A stretch of DNA of 64,000 nt from Septoria linicola (GCA_024114885.1 CP099422.1:186001-250000), one strand, 5' to 3'; shown: positions 1-10,869, counted from the stretch's first letter. Notes: generated from the sequence alone by a model not told the origin. Made by a program: numbers and translations.

Positions 1-468
1 GACGTCAACGGCCCTACCTTGGAAGCAGTACTCAACAACATCACCATCGACAAATCCGAAACCTGCCTCGCCATGATCCAGCGCGTTCAAACCGAACAAA
101 GCCTGCTGACGAGAAATGCCCACGCTCCACTTTCCTCCCTCCAGCAGCAACTCGGCGATGACGGAACAAACCTCCTCGATACTATGCAACGCCAAATCTT
201 CAACTGGCTGCCCGGACTGAAGAGCACCATGTCCGAGCCAGACGACTCGCCTCTGAAGAGGACTCAAATGCAATCGAGAAGCGATGTGGGCATTTTGTGG
301 AATTGTGGTATGATTGAGGATACTTTCCATGTCACGGCGAGTTATGATGATGCACAGCTGAGGAAGACGGAGGTGGAAGAGGCTGTGGAGAGGTGGTGTA
401 GGATTTCGGAGTGGGTGAGCAAGGAGGAGAATTGGGAGAGAGCTGTAGGGGATTGCCCGGATCTGTAG
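1..468 (+). CDS. 3' end of a condensation-domain protein (probable NRPS), truncated by the window edge
   Basis: The frame is open from base 1 (D-V-N-G-P-T-L...) to a stop at 466-468, so this is the last ~155 codons of a gene that starts outside the window. The segment with NAHAP near residue 37 and QIFNWLPG near residue 70 resembles the C-terminal lobe of fungal non-ribosomal peptide synthetase condensation domains. There it helps form the channel where the peptide bond is made. No following thiolation or adenylation domain is visible before the stop, so the C domain would be terminal, as is common in fungal NRPSs. The downstream cupin and methyltransferase genes on the same strand would fit the edge of a secondary-metabolite region, but that is inference. 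The family call is from motif memory only. Confidence 0.5.
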   Translation, partial: DVNGPTLEAVLNNITIDKSETCLAMIQRVQTEQSLLTRNAHAPLSSLQQQLGDDGTNLLDTMQRQIFNWLPGLKSTMSEPDDSPLKRTQMQSRSDVGILWNCGMIEDTFHVTASYDDAQLRKTEVEEAVERWCRISEWVSKEENWERAVGDCPDL

Positions 469-775
469 AATGTTGTGAAGGGAGGGCAGTCCAAGGCATC
501 AAGGACAGACCTTCGCTAGCACGATGAGATGGCCGTAGCCGTCTTGTACAATATCGCCAAGCAGTGTAGATGTACACGTTCGAACCTTTGTCTGCTCATA
601 GGCAGCTTCCAGATGTCACGTCATTGTGCAGGTCTTGGTCTCGGCCCGGTTCCTCGATAGCTCTGGAGCTATGCCTATCCACTGCCCGAAGCCATTGGCA
701 TAGATCTATCACCACACTCGTCAACTCTATCAAACACACAACAGTCTCACACGAAATTGCTGGAAACTTCCCAAC

Positions 776-1435
776 ATGATCTCCTTCCTCCGAGCCCCCC
801 ACCCGCCCCAGACCAACCAAGCAGACAAAGACCTGACCATCTACGAAAATGGCACCAGCTCCGTGCAATACCACGCCAAAGGCTCCCAATACATGATGAC
901 CCATACCATCCCCCCAACAAAACCCGGCGAGGAACCCTCCATCATCCAACCCCCCCTCCACTACCACATCTACCAAAAAGAAACCTTCAACGTCATCGCC
1001 GGCCAAGCCCACCTCTTCTTCGGCCTCGACCCCCTCCCCTCCGCCGTCCTCAGCGCCTCTGGCCCTTCCTCCACCGCAGTCCTAGGCCCCATGCGCTACC
1101 ACCGCTTCGAAAATTCTTCCAAAACTGAAACTTTGAAAATCAACATCCAACTCGATCCCGAAGACTATGAGAATGAAAGTCGATTTTTTCGGAATTTCTT
1201 TGGGTATTTGAATGATTGTAAACGCGCGAAGCAGGCGCCGAGTGTGTTTCAATTGTTTGTGTTTTTGTGGAGTGCGGATACGCCGTTGGCGATTCCGATG
1301 CCGTTTGGGTTGGAGACGGTGGGGGTGTATTTGAGTTGGGTGCTGATGATTGTCGTGGCGTATGTGGGGATGTATGGGTTGGGGTATAAGACTAGTTATC
1401 CGGAGTATTATGAGGAGGGGAAGAAGAGTAAATAG
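776..1435 (+). CDS. Cupin (RmlC-like) protein with C-terminal membrane anchor
   Basis: A single-exon 219-aa protein starts at the ATG at 776. Residues ~35-150 hold a cupin-type core with H-Y-H followed by E and G-x-A-H-L-F-F, which matches the first cupin motif (metal-binding His/Glu) of the double-stranded beta-helix fold. Residues ~182-203 form a strongly hydrophobic helix (VYLSWVLMIVVAYVGMYGLG), followed by a short Tyr/Glu/Lys-rich tail, so the protein is probably membrane-anchored. Similar small cupin proteins occur beside fungal biosynthetic genes, but no substrate can be inferred. The gene lies ~300 bp after the NRPS-like fragment on the same strand. Wobble bias differs across it: the 5' half is C-rich and the 3' half G/T-rich. 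Confidence 0.75.
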   Translation: MISFLRAPHPPQTNQADKDLTIYENGTSSVQYHAKGSQYMMTHTIPPTKPGEEPSIIQPPLHYHIYQKETFNVIAGQAHLFFGLDPLPSAVLSASGPSSTAVLGPMRYHRFENSSKTETLKINIQLDPEDYENESRFFRNFFGYLNDCKRAKQAPSVFQLFVFLWSADTPLAIPMPFGLETVGVYLSWVLMIVVAYVGMYGLGYKTSYPEYYEEGKKSK

Positions 1436-1734
1436 GCAGGTGCTGGTATTGAAATATGATTACTACCACTAACTATAGATTATTGTATGTCGCTTCATCT
1501 CTGTTGATGCCATCACTTTTGACTGGCTATTAATAGTAGTGGTCACGACTCACCGTGCAAGCGAGGTCGGCAAATCCGAGGAAGCACTCACTTCTCACAT
1601 CCTTGATTGTGACCTTGGACGGGTCGTGAACAGATCAGTTCCAAATCTTGCTGTTGCTTGATGCAATAAAGTCTCTGCTTGTTTTTGTTTCGGCTTCATT
1701 CTTATCTTGACTACTATTACTAGCAATTACCACC

Positions 1735-2646
1735 ATGCCAGACTTTGCTTCGCAAGAGTACTGGGACAACAGATTCCGCAAAGACAGCAAGCCTTTCGAC
1801 TGGCTAGTACCAGGGAAAGTCATCAGAGATATTGCAGCAGAAGTCATTGAGAAGACGAATCTCGAGCAACCCGAGATTCTGCATATAGGATGCGGCACAG
1901 CAGATTCGCACAGTCTGCGATCACTGGTCAAACATCCGAGACATGTCCTCAATGTCGACTACTCCGAGCCAGCCATCCAAGCAGGTTCAAAGCGCGAGCA
2001 GGAACTCCTCACTAGTGCTCAGATTGAAAGTTTGCTCGTGCCAGGCAAGCATGATAGTGTGCAAGATACAGAATTGCCACCAGCGATGAGATGGTCTTGC
2101 AAGGACCTGCTGTCTTTGCATTCTGCATTGTCACTTCTGCATACTCAGCAAGACGATGGCAAGCTCTTTGACTTGATACTGGATAAGAGCACCAGCGACA
2201 GCATCTCCTGTGGACCGAATGTGCCACTTAGCCTGCCTTATCCACTCAGTATCAATGGCTGGTCTAGAAGAGTGCTTGGCAGTGGAACAACGCAACTACG
2301 GGACGTGCATCCTCTACACGTTCTGGCGTTACACTTGGCTGCGCTTACGAGACCTGGAACTGGACGCTGGATCGTAATATCGTACTCGGAGGAGAGATTC
2401 CCATTCCTTCCGCCATTCCCGGCAACGGTCGCGAATGGTATGCTTTCGGACGATGTTATACAGGCTGGATTCACGCATCCGCATCAGCTGTGGAGACTGG
2501 AAGCCAAGGAACAGATCAATTTAGACGAAGGCAACGAGACATTGGCTGAGAGGAAGAAGCGGCTGTCGATGGGCTATGTTCACCAACCAAGAGTTTCACA
2601 TTGGCTGTACATTCTGAGACGGACGGATGCACTAGTTGTTGACTGA
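1735..2646 (+). CDS. SAM-dependent methyltransferase (class I, EEF1A-KMT4/METTL-like)
   Basis: This is a 303-aa single-exon protein. The N-terminus EYWDNRF...FDWL is the entry motif of the METTL13/EEF1AKMT4-like family. It is followed by a SAM-binding motif I (ILHIGCGTADS, residues ~48-58), an acidic motif II (VLNVDYSEPAI) and a D-L-I-L-D-K-S/T-x-D motif typical of this group. The late WIVISYSEERFPFLP segment also fits. Known members methylate lysines of translation elongation factors; the substrate here is not determined. The gene is convergent with the downstream MFS gene, with only ~50 bp between stop codons. The start follows a pyrimidine-rich leader and is the first ATG before conserved sequence. 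Confidence 0.8.
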   Translation: MPDFASQEYWDNRFRKDSKPFDWLVPGKVIRDIAAEVIEKTNLEQPEILHIGCGTADSHSLRSLVKHPRHVLNVDYSEPAIQAGSKREQELLTSAQIESLLVPGKHDSVQDTELPPAMRWSCKDLLSLHSALSLLHTQQDDGKLFDLILDKSTSDSISCGPNVPLSLPYPLSINGWSRRVLGSGTTQLRDVHPLHVLALHLAALTRPGTGRWIVISYSEERFPFLPPFPATVANGMLSDDVIQAGFTHPHQLWRLEAKEQINLDEGNETLAERKKRLSMGYVHQPRVSHWLYILRRTDALVVD

Positions 2647-2695
2647 GATTGCCTTGCTGTCTACTCGTGATAGGTGTGTCGCAAGACCTGGCTCC

Positions 2696-4383
2696 TTAGA
2701 GTGTCTGTCTGAACCCGACTTGCCCCTCCAGGACTATCCTCCCGCGATCTGCTTTTCGATTCTTACGAGAGTACACTACGAAGTTCTTGAGCACATGCAG
2801 AATGCTCACCGCTTGGGTTGCAATGACCGCATACATCGCTGGAGCATATTTGGGAGCATCTTGCTGGCGGAAGATGTTGCTGGCCACGATGCCGCCTATT
2901 GCGCCTCCACCGATCAGTAGAGCGCTGGCGACGCTTCGCTTCATCTGGCCCACAATGTTGTTGTGCATATAGCTGAGAATAGTGGGCACGTTGCTATTAG
3001 CGCCTGCCACGCCGAGAAAAACACCAGCATACCTCGCTGCTGAATTGTTCTCAATGAACCCCATCATTGCGACACCTACAACTGCGGCGACACAGTTGAC
3101 GATGAGCACAATGCCGCGCTTGTGGTAGCGATCGGCGAACCAAGCAGTGAAGAACATCCACGGAGCCTGCAAAGCGTATCAGAAGATCTGATAGCTATCA
3201 TGTGGGGAAGCATAACTTACCGCAAACACATACGGCGGAAACGCCAGAATTTGACTCATGGCTGTTGAGTAGCCCATCTCGCCTTTTAGGATGATCGGCA
3301 AGAAGAAACCAAAGGAATAAGTCACAGTGTTGTTCAGCATATACAGCCAAGCATACTCCCAGATCTGGAGAACAGTCAGCACAGCTTCTACAACTGATAG
3401 CACATTACGCTTTACTCACCTTCCAGTCTTTAAGATATTTCATCACGTTCTTTCGCGTAAGCTCGTCAACAACAGCATCTCCTCGGTCGCGATCGATGCG
3501 GGCTAGCACGATCCGGGCTTCATCGGCTGTCAAGAATGGCTTCTTCAGAATCAGCCCGGGCTTAGTAGACTTATCTGGGAAGTCAATGATGAAAAGGTAG
3601 CCAAGCATGCCGAGAAGAACTGTGATGATGCCTTCCATGATGAAGATCCATCTCCAGCTGCAACCAAATCCAAGTCAGCAACCAAATTCTCGTGGTCCGG
3701 CATCAAATGTTCACTCACCCGTTGAGGCCTCCAACTCCCTTCATCTCTGAAAGTCCATATGCCAAGATGTTCGAGAAGCCCGAAGACAACAGAGCGAGAA
3801 GATAGAAAGCCGAGAACCGTTTCTGCACCTCGAACCGAAGGTACCAGCATGAAAGCAAGAATACACAACCCGGATAATACCCAGCTTCCAAGATCCCAAG
3901 TAGTACTCTGCATCCCAGTGTCTCCGTCCAGTGCTGGTTGAATCCAATCCCAATACTGACAATACCCCAAGCGCAAACCAAGCTGGACAGCCAGAGACAT
4001 GCGCCCAGCTTTCGGATCACAATATTGGCCGGGAATTGGAAAATCACATACGGCACGAAGAAAATCATCGTGATGAGCGTATAGCGGTTACCGACTGAAA
4101 GCTGCAAATCTTCGTCCATGCCTGCAATTCGTGCGTTGGGAAGATTGACTCTGTCGATGAGTGCGAAGGAGTAGATGCATGCGAGGACAGGGAGGAGGCG
4201 GAAGTCGATTTTGCGGACGATGCGGCGTGCTTCGCTCTTTTCGAATTCGTCAGGCTGAGTGGCTTCGACATCGTGGTTGTTCAGAATGGCTTTTACGTTC
4301 AAGCCGTGGTCTTTGCCGCCGTCTTGGAGGGTTTCGACATGTTTGGCATCGGAGCCGTGGATGGAGGAGCTCTTTTCCGACAT
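2696..4383 (-). CDS. MFS transporter, DAL5/TNA1 (anion:cation symporter) family
   Basis: Four exons: 4383-3719, 3657-3420, 3364-3221 and 3166-2696. Introns of 61, 55 and 54 nt have GTGAGT/GTAAGT donors and CAG acceptors. The spliced length of 1518 nt gives 505 aa with no frame conflict. The start is the MSEKS ATG. The first exon carries DRVNLPNARIAGM in the loop after TM1 and several hydrophobic helices. The exon 1/2 join restores G-W-R-W-I-F, a hallmark of the Dal5 family. The whole reads as 12 TM helices with a charged central loop. The family imports organic anions such as allantoate, nicotinate or other carboxylates across the plasma membrane. The specific substrate cannot be read from sequence. 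The C-terminal IFRQQDAPKYAPA segment is also family-typical. Confidence 0.88.
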
Positions 4384-5289
4384 CGCGGGCAATTGTTGTG
4401 TCCGCCAGTACAGAAGACTTCTACAGTGATGGAACAGCACGGAAACGATGCAAAAAGCCCAACGGATATCACATCTCTTAACAAGCAACGACATTCTCGG
4501 TGCAGGATCCCACCGACCGACCTTCGGCCTAAGAATGAGGAGTCAGTGCCATCCTCCATCTTGGCAAAGACAAGTCAATGCAATGTCAGCGTCGCATCTG
4601 CAGTGACACAGCAGCTGTATTGCAGATCTGTTGCCAGAAGAAGCTCAGATATGCAATACCAAGCTTTTCGTAGCCGCATGAGAACCGCGTGCTCGTATGC
4701 GGGGCTACAGCCATAGCCGGTATTTGGGAAGCTGTGGCGAGACTTGCTTCAATGTCAAGTGTATCCATCGGAGTGCATGGTGTTTCGTTGCTACGGGTGT
4801 GCTCTTGTTGGCGTGGCTGATAGTCAATTGGTGGAGCGATATCGTTGGCAGGTATTACTTGTGGGCCAAGTCGCTCTGTGGAATTGCAGATCGGAATATC
4901 ACCACAGGTATGCATGCGTAAGTGTAGCTGCTGAGCAGTCAGCAGAGCGGTATTGTCGCCGCATCACGATGTCAATGCTGCTGTTAGCTCCGACTGACGA
5001 TTGCTGTTCTGCGCACCCCAGACTACGTTACCTTGCCGCAGACCACGAAAAGTTCACGGAGTCATAGGCATCGCAAGAAAGAAGAGAAGACGAAGCAGCG
5101 ATCGTATCGATCAAATTTGATTAAGTGTTATATGTGGCAAGCTCTCTGCATTCTACCCATATCCTCGCCCTCTCGCATTTCCGCAAGACCGTGATCTGCA
5201 CCCGCATGCCGACATTCCTCCAGGTGGCTTAGCCACTACCGTATCGCAGGAGGTACTGTCCAAGACTATCAAGGTGAGGGCTATTCCCA
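4384..5289. other. Intergenic stretch, no supported gene
   Basis: About 900 bp hold the shared 5' region of the MFS gene and the 3' flank of the next minus-strand gene. Only short overlapping open frames without recognisable motifs or consistent splice sites are present. I see nothing further. Confidence 0.5.
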
Positions 5290-6225
5290 TCACAATGAGT
5301 CAAGATACTCAGCGAAGACATCCTGCTCGCCATCCCGCGCATCTCCAGTCTCCAGAGAAAGCCAGTCCACGGTGTGCTCCGGTGGTTCCTCTGGATCGAC
5401 CTGGTAGTCGAACTGTTGCGGAGCGACGAGGTTGGGCTGACCAGCTGGTGAAGTCTGCTCAATTATAGTTGTCTCTGGGAGAGTATACCACTCCGCACGA
5501 GTGAACCCCTCAGGATGCCATTCTCCCACATCCACTGCGGTCACCGGATGCTCCTGAAAGGACTGCGGAGCGGCTTGGACTTCATCTCCAGGAGTAGAGA
5601 GGACAAAGCCATCAAATGTCTGATGACTCTCCGCCATGATGAAGTCTTGCTGCATCGGGGAGTCCTGCGGAGCAGCTTGGACGTCGTGCGGTGGTAGAGC
5701 GGGAGCAGCGAAGCCAAAACCGGCATTGAAAGCACTCTCCGGGAATCTGCCATCCAGATCGGACATCTTGAAGTCCCACCAATCAGCGGGGAGGGCGCGC
5801 TGTGGTGGAGCGGCAATGGCGAGACCGAAAGCACTCTCGAAAGGATTCTCCGAGAAATTGCTGTCCATTCCAGACGCGCGAGAGACCTGCGGAGCGGCCT
5901 GGTGATTGACCGGCAGCGGAGCGACCTCAAAGTCACGCTGCATCACCCGTGGTGCTCTGCCTACGGCGGAAGCAACAGGAGCAACAGGCTCACGCGGTAC
6001 TTGTGGCGGTGGCGGTGGTGGTCGTCTTGGCGTGGAGCCAATCATCCTCTGCCAGTTCTCTGCGGTGCTCTTGAGGCCCGGGATGTGATGCTCTTTATGC
6101 ATCTTCCTGATATGCTCGACTTGTGAGACGTATGCTCGCTTCCCGCTGGTATAGTGGTAGCAGCGGTGGCCTGCAACTCCGTCGTCGTGGTTTAGTGGGC
6201 ACTGAAGGATCAGAGTGCGCTCCAT
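5290..6225 (-). CDS. Hypothetical protein with N-terminal Cys/His motif and low-complexity tail
   Basis: Starting at the ATG at 6225 this encodes 311 aa; the frame is open 28 codons further upstream, but that leader is unlike protein. The N-terminus has C-P-L-N-H...G-H-R-C-Y-H-Y followed by HIRKMHKEHH, a Cys/His arrangement resembling a degenerate C2H2-type finger. It is followed by a poly-proline run (PPPPPP), then Ala/Pro/Gln-rich sequence with recurring Q-A-A-P and D-F units. The acidic, Gln/Pro-rich tail would suit a transcriptional regulator, but this is inference. I do not recognise the family. The segments E-x(n)-QAAPQ recur at least five times, suggesting internal duplication. Confidence 0.6.
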   Translation of the reverse strand: MERTLILQCPLNHDDGVAGHRCYHYTSGKRAYVSQVEHIRKMHKEHHIPGLKSTAENWQRMIGSTPRRPPPPPPQVPREPVAPVASAVGRAPRVMQRDFEVAPLPVNHQAAPQVSRASGMDSNFSENPFESAFGLAIAAPPQRALPADWWDFKMSDLDGRFPESAFNAGFGFAAPALPPHDVQAAPQDSPMQQDFIMAESHQTFDGFVLSTPGDEVQAAPQSFQEHPVTAVDVGEWHPEGFTRAEWYTLPETTIIEQTSPAGQPNLVAPQQFDYQVDPEEPPEHTVDWLSLETGDARDGEQDVFAEYLDSL

Positions 6226-6724
6226 GTTGGTGGTGGAGTCTTGGTGATGGAATGGTTGATGTGGATTGGTATAGCTTGATATGTGTGAGTTTATCTTCCT
6301 GATGATCAAGAGTGAAGCTAGATTGCTGGTATGGGATCGGATCCATCATGGGAAATGGCTGTAACATATATACAATTACACAATGAAGCCAAATCTGGTA
6401 GGTTTTGTCCTCAATTTCTAAGATTTCACACTGTCCTCAATTTCCAGACTTTTACCCTGTCCTCACTTTCCACAGTCAGCTGGCTGACCTGATGTTAGCA
6501 AAGCCATGCTAGTGGTACTGAACGATGTGTGATCGTGGCGAAGGTTAAAGGTTGTGGGGTTTCATGCATGGCGAAGTGCAATTACCGCAGGGCAGTCACG
6601 CTTTGCCAAGACATATCTCCAAACTCTAGCGAGGTGAAGCTTACACATTCTGGGCCCACTCCATCTGGCGATGGCGACCTCCTTGGCTACACTCTACCTC
6701 CCACGTTAGCACTGGCTGTGCGCA

Positions 6725-7645
6725 TCATTCAGATCGCTCACTACACCTCGCCATCAACTTCGGCATACTGAAGCTCGACACCCCAGTGATCCCCACCTTC
6801 AAGAATCCATGATTGCCTACAATCTCTTCCTTCCTCCGCATGAGCTCATCAACATCCCAATTTGCCCAGACAAATCTCCCATGCAGGAATGCCGCTGCCG
6901 CAGTCGAGAGCCACAAAGCCATATTTGCCGACAAAGAAGGATCGTCCCAGATCGGCATGTCCTTCCCTCGTCCGCCTGTTGCTCGCTCGACGGCTGGAGT
7001 GTAGACCACGCCTGGGTGCAAGCTTACGACTCGCATCTCTGTCTCAGGAACGATGTCGGCAAGATGACATAAGTAGTTCGAGAAGCCAGCTTTCGTTGAA
7101 GGATAGCCCAGAGCTAGGCGAGGGTGTGGGTAAGTCTGTAGTGCAGCAGATGACAAGTCGATCAGGAACTTTTGCCGGAAGCCAGACTCGTCCCTCTGGT
7201 TCTGGAACTTCTGCAAGACATGTAGCTTCGCGATGAAATTGGCGTGAAAGAACTTGGCCACTTCAATAGGATCGAGCTCATTGATGTTGTCGGAAGCCGC
7301 AGCGCTCAGGACCAGGACGTCGACGAAAGTGCCGCCTCTAGCAAGACCTTGCCATAAAGCTTCGATTTGAGGAATATCTGACGCATCTGAGATGAGTGCG
7401 TTGATCTTGCAGTGTGATCTGGTCTTCTTGAGGCTTTCAACTGCTGAATCAAGCTTCGCTTCGGACCTTGAAGAGATGATGACCTCCTTGGCGTTTGCTT
7501 CGATGAATGCTTGTGCTATGTTGAGTCCAACTCCCTCGGAGCCACCGACAATCAGTACTGTGCGGCCATTCTGATCGTTGGCAGCAGCAGAAGGGCTGAT
7601 TGTGTCGTACGTCGTGCGCCGGAACGTCTTGGTGAAGTCAGTCAT
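6725..7645 (-). CDS. Short-chain dehydrogenase/reductase (SDR)
   Basis: This is a 306-aa single-exon protein. GGSEGVG at residues 34-40 is the glycine-rich NAD(P)-binding turn of the Rossmann fold. S-S at ~165-166 and Y-P-S-T-K at 181-185 form the catalytic Ser/Tyr-Lys set of classical SDRs. HPGVVYTPAV after the active site is also typical. The SSRSE after the second strand (residues 58-62) suggests NADP preference. The reaction would be reduction of a carbonyl or oxidation of an alcohol; the substrate is unknown. The C-terminal FVWANWDVDELM segment resembles fungal SDRs related to retinol-dehydrogenase-like enzymes. It is transcribed in the same direction as the gene downstream but separated by ~500 bp, so they are independent units. 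Confidence 0.88.
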   Translation of the reverse strand: MTDFTKTFRRTTYDTISPSAAANDQNGRTVLIVGGSEGVGLNIAQAFIEANAKEVIISSRSEAKLDSAVESLKKTRSHCKINALISDASDIPQIEALWQGLARGGTFVDVLVLSAAASDNINELDPIEVAKFFHANFIAKLHVLQKFQNQRDESGFRQKFLIDLSSAALQTYPHPRLALGYPSTKAGFSNYLCHLADIVPETEMRVVSLHPGVVYTPAVERATGGRGKDMPIWDDPSLSANMALWLSTAAAAFLHGRFVWANWDVDELMRRKEEIVGNHGFLKVGITGVSSFSMPKLMARCSERSE

Positions 7646-8320
7646 GGTGAGCTGTTGGATCTGTTCGAATCAGGAGAATATGTTTCAATCAGTCGTGCTT
7701 CGCCATTTCGCAAGTCCCATTGCGGTGTCGGGAAGGAACACCGCTAGAATCGCAGCTTCCAGAGCTTCCATGCGGGGCAGATGTGAGCCAATCGCCAACG
7801 AGCATGATTGAGAGGCCAATGAAGTCGGTCGCAGGAGCATTTTGTGTCAAAAAAAACTGTGTCCCAGACCTAGTGTTCGTCTGCTTACATTCTGATGCTC
7901 AGTTACGCAAGGGCTTGTACCGACTCGTCTTGAGCTGTATGAGGCTCGATATCTTGTGCTCCCGCCGCTAGCAATATCGCAGCAACATTCAAAAGAGTCT
8001 GCACCATCGCTCGCAGTTCTGTCCTTCTATACTGATCCATTCGTTGGATTCAACCTTGAACATAGCAGGGTATGAAGGCCGAGGCCCAATACTGGAAGTC
8101 ACTCTGATCTATATAACCATCAGCAATCCGAACTCAACACTGCTGCTGGAACGCACAAGATACGACTCACCCTTCTATGCTTGCTCTGGGCATCGGGCAC
8201 AGAACATGTTGTCCGTCCCGAATTATGGTACATGTTATTGTATATCGTCTGGTCCTCGTCCGATAGAAACTGCTACAAGGTGCCACATGTGAAGTTTCGC
8301 CAACTCACAAGCCGCCTTTC
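7646..8320. other. Intergenic stretch, no supported gene
   Basis: Upstream region of the SDR gene. Only short frames without motifs are visible. A homopolymer of six or more A occurs near 7850. I see no RNA gene or repeat. Confidence 0.4.
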
Positions 8321-8677
8321 TCAGCGAATGAGCTCGGGCGCATGCCTTCGAGCCAATAAGTGCAGCCAAGAGCCTGCCTTCGTTCTGTCAGGCGCCATAT
8401 CTCCGAGGGTCTGCCAAAGCATGCCGCAAACAATGGTAAGGTCAACTGGATCTGGGCTTCGATCCGCGTCAACCGCAGACGGTGTGATACCAGTCAACAA
8501 GCCAGAAGTATGGCTTTGCACGATGTGCCATAGTGGCGAGCCCAGCTGCGTTCGTGCAGGTGCTATATCATTCAGCATCTGCCAGAGCGCGCCTATGACA
8601 ATCATGGGACGCGTTGCTTGTATGTGAGTACCACTTGCCGCTGGCGACTGAGAAGACTGAGCTGATCCCTCAGGCAC
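8321..8677 (-). other. Open frame with a two-fold internal repeat, gene status uncertain
   Basis: The minus-strand frame encodes 118 aa and contains two diverged copies of a ~35-residue unit built on I-V-x-G-x-L-W-Q-x-L-x-D-x-A-P-x-R-T. The same duplication is visible at DNA level (about 8380-8440 and 8550-8610). It lies directly downstream of the zinc-finger-like gene on the same strand and could be an additional 3' exon of it or a small separate gene. No start context or splice site was convincing. No function is assigned. Confidence 0.3.
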
Positions 8678-8770
8678 GAGGTGGCGATCCGCTCGGAAGA
8701 AAGAAGCTGTCTGTCTTGTAGGGTGTCGAACAAGTGTAGTGTATCGAGCAGATGTCTGGCGTTGTTGGAT

Positions 8771-10453
8771 TTACGCAGGCGTGCGCGAGATTATAGGGTC
8801 GCGTGTCTGCGTAGCCACCTCCTTGGAACCGCTTTGTGTACTTCTCGCCGTCCAAGGGTCTCTGACGTGTGATTTAGCCTGTGGTTTGGGGATCGTGCAG
8901 AAATCGAGTAGCTTCTCCCCAGGATAGATCTGCTGAAACACCTCTTGCCACTGCTCTTCTGGAGTGGATATGCAGGGGCAAGCCGAAGGTGCTACGTGTC
9001 CTGCAGGCCACCTACGCTTGCAGCGTTTCTTGATGCAGACTTCTTGACAAGGATTGTTCTTTTTATGCTGCGCCAACACGGTGGGGCTTGCGAGATCAGT
9101 GATGCATTCTGCACAGAAGTACTTGTCATGAGACTTCAGGTGGCGTCTGCCAAATTTAGCATGACTGAATCCTTCAAGATAGTGTTATAGACTTACAGCA
9201 ATATGGAGAAGTACTCATGCCTCTTGTAGTCGCTCTTGAACTTTGCTGATTCTGGGCCAATATAATACGGACATGGCAGTCCGCTCTTGGAGCAGGAATC
9301 TGCGTCGCCCTTTGTATGCCGGTCTTGCTTTCTCAGGCATCGTTCGATGTCCTCCTTACAATCGAACTGGCCCCCTTCGAGGAAAGATAGAAAATCCTCA
9401 ACTGTAGTATAGCGGCTTTCCGAGTCAGACGGTGATGCGGGTACACAGATCACGGATGGATCTTGATTTACATCGTTGGACGTCGCAGCGTGCTTCATCC
9501 TGGTATAGATTCTCCTGAACAATATGAGAGCCTTGACCAGAGACCAGAATGGTGTTCGTGCCACTCCACGCGTGTCCATAGCATTTTCCGTGATCAAGTC
9601 GTGCGTCTTCAATTTTTGGTCCCGCACATCCTTGCCGTACGCTACGTGGGCCAGTCGGTCCAGCACGGTTCCCGCCGCCGTGACTGATCGCGCAGAGTCT
9701 CTGCGAGTGCGTGGCCGTTTTCGAAGACTTTCTGCATTGTACAGTACCCCAAAGCTGTCAGAATCCTCCAATTCCACCAGGTCTGACTGTGTGCGCTTTC
9801 CGGACCTGCTCGAGGAGTCCTTCTCCGATTCTGGTATCTCAAGACAGGTTGGTATGGAGTCGGCATGACGACAGGACTCTGTACGCTGCGTAGATTTGGA
9901 GGTCAACTGAGGAGGCTGATCCAAGAAAGAGGGAGAGTTGTCCGGGATGAGTGCTGGTGTTTCCGGGTTGCCATCAAGAATACTTGTAGAATGATGCGCA
10001 TACCGTCCTTCGGCCGCAGCGTGGGTTGGCGTTGCATGGCTAACAATTGGATATGTAGCATCACTTGGGGAAAAGACGCCCCGGAGGACAGGGGGCCTTG
10101 GATCATTCGAGCTTCTGCTATTCTGGAAGGTTCCCATCGTGATCGTACCGTTGTAGGGGCTTCTGCCAAGTGGGATCGCAGCACGGACCAGCTGTTCGGA
10201 CAAGGTACCATAGTTGTTCTCTGCGGGTAGTGCTACTTCGTGATATGAAGTTGCACCGAAGACCTCGGGCAAATTCGGCGGGGACAGGCTGCCATTCTGG
10301 CAGCTTCCAAGAAACTCATTGAAGCAGGCCTCCACATCGAAGGAAAGCCCCGGCTCTATTGCTGATTAGAAGAATCGATCGTATAAGTGGAAGAACAGAC
10401 CAACCTTCGCTGTCCTCTGGTAGGCCCTGGCTGTGTGCAGGCGGAAAAGCCAT
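8771..10453 (-). CDS. Fungal C2H2-type zinc-finger-like protein, family member A
   Basis: Three exons: 10453-10405, 10361-9197 and 9146-8771. Introns are 43 and 50 nt. The joins keep frame and give 529 aa (MAFPPAHSQ start). Residues ~1-370 are Ser/Pro/Thr-rich and probably disordered, with a basic patch near KRPRTRRD that could be nuclear-targeting. The C-terminal part has Cys/His spacing around residues ~385-460: C-P-Y-Y, then RHLKSH-x-KYFCAEC, then H-x-K-x-x-x-P-C-x-x-x-C. It ends with EEQWQEVFQQIYP. The same order, with the same phase-2 intron inside L-L^R-H-L, occurs in the gene at 18099-21449, so the two are paralogues. The likely role is a DNA-binding regulator; this is inference. The exact 3' end beyond residue ~480 is less certain. 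Confidence 0.72.
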
Positions 10454-10869
10454 TGCGGCCTTCCCGACAACAACTCGTGGCCTACATGGATAGTCCCATG
10501 GAACCGGGTTCGATTCGTCTATTGTTGGATATGTTTTCTTCGTTCAAGGTGACGCTAACAAAGCAGTCCGAGAACGCATCGGAAACTGCAAGTGTTGCAC
10601 GAGGTCCTGCATGGGTGGTGGCATTCTACAGGATGTCACAAACGCCTGGAGCTTGCATAGACAGCTGTAGAGTCAGTGACAACACTAGACCTAGCTTATG
10701 TATGGCGGACATTGATTCGCTCAAGAGCTCCTCAGCCTCAACTTTTGCGACACAAGGTATGGCGGGAGCTCTTTCAAGCGACAGTCAAGCGAAGTCCAAG
10801 TCGCGGGAATCCGGTTGCCTCGAAGAGTGCGCGGCCTCAAGTGGGGTAAAAAGTGCCAAGTTCTAACTA
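10454..10869. other. Upstream region of the zinc-finger-like gene, interrupted by a transposon
   Basis: A plus-strand open frame covers 10387-10866 but it is Ser/Thr-rich without motifs and overlaps the first exon of the minus-strand gene. I regard it as the promoter region. The Fot1-like transposon begins 416 bp upstream of the gene's ATG and may affect its expression (inference). Confidence 0.45.

Noticed and set aside
596..1012. 138-aa minus-strand open frame
   Set aside because: Antisense shadow of the cupin gene; Gly/Val-rich from C-rich wobble bases.
10387..10866. 159-aa plus-strand frame before the Fot1-like element
   Set aside because: Overlaps exon 1 of the minus-strand zinc-finger-like gene and has no domain; treated as promoter DNA.
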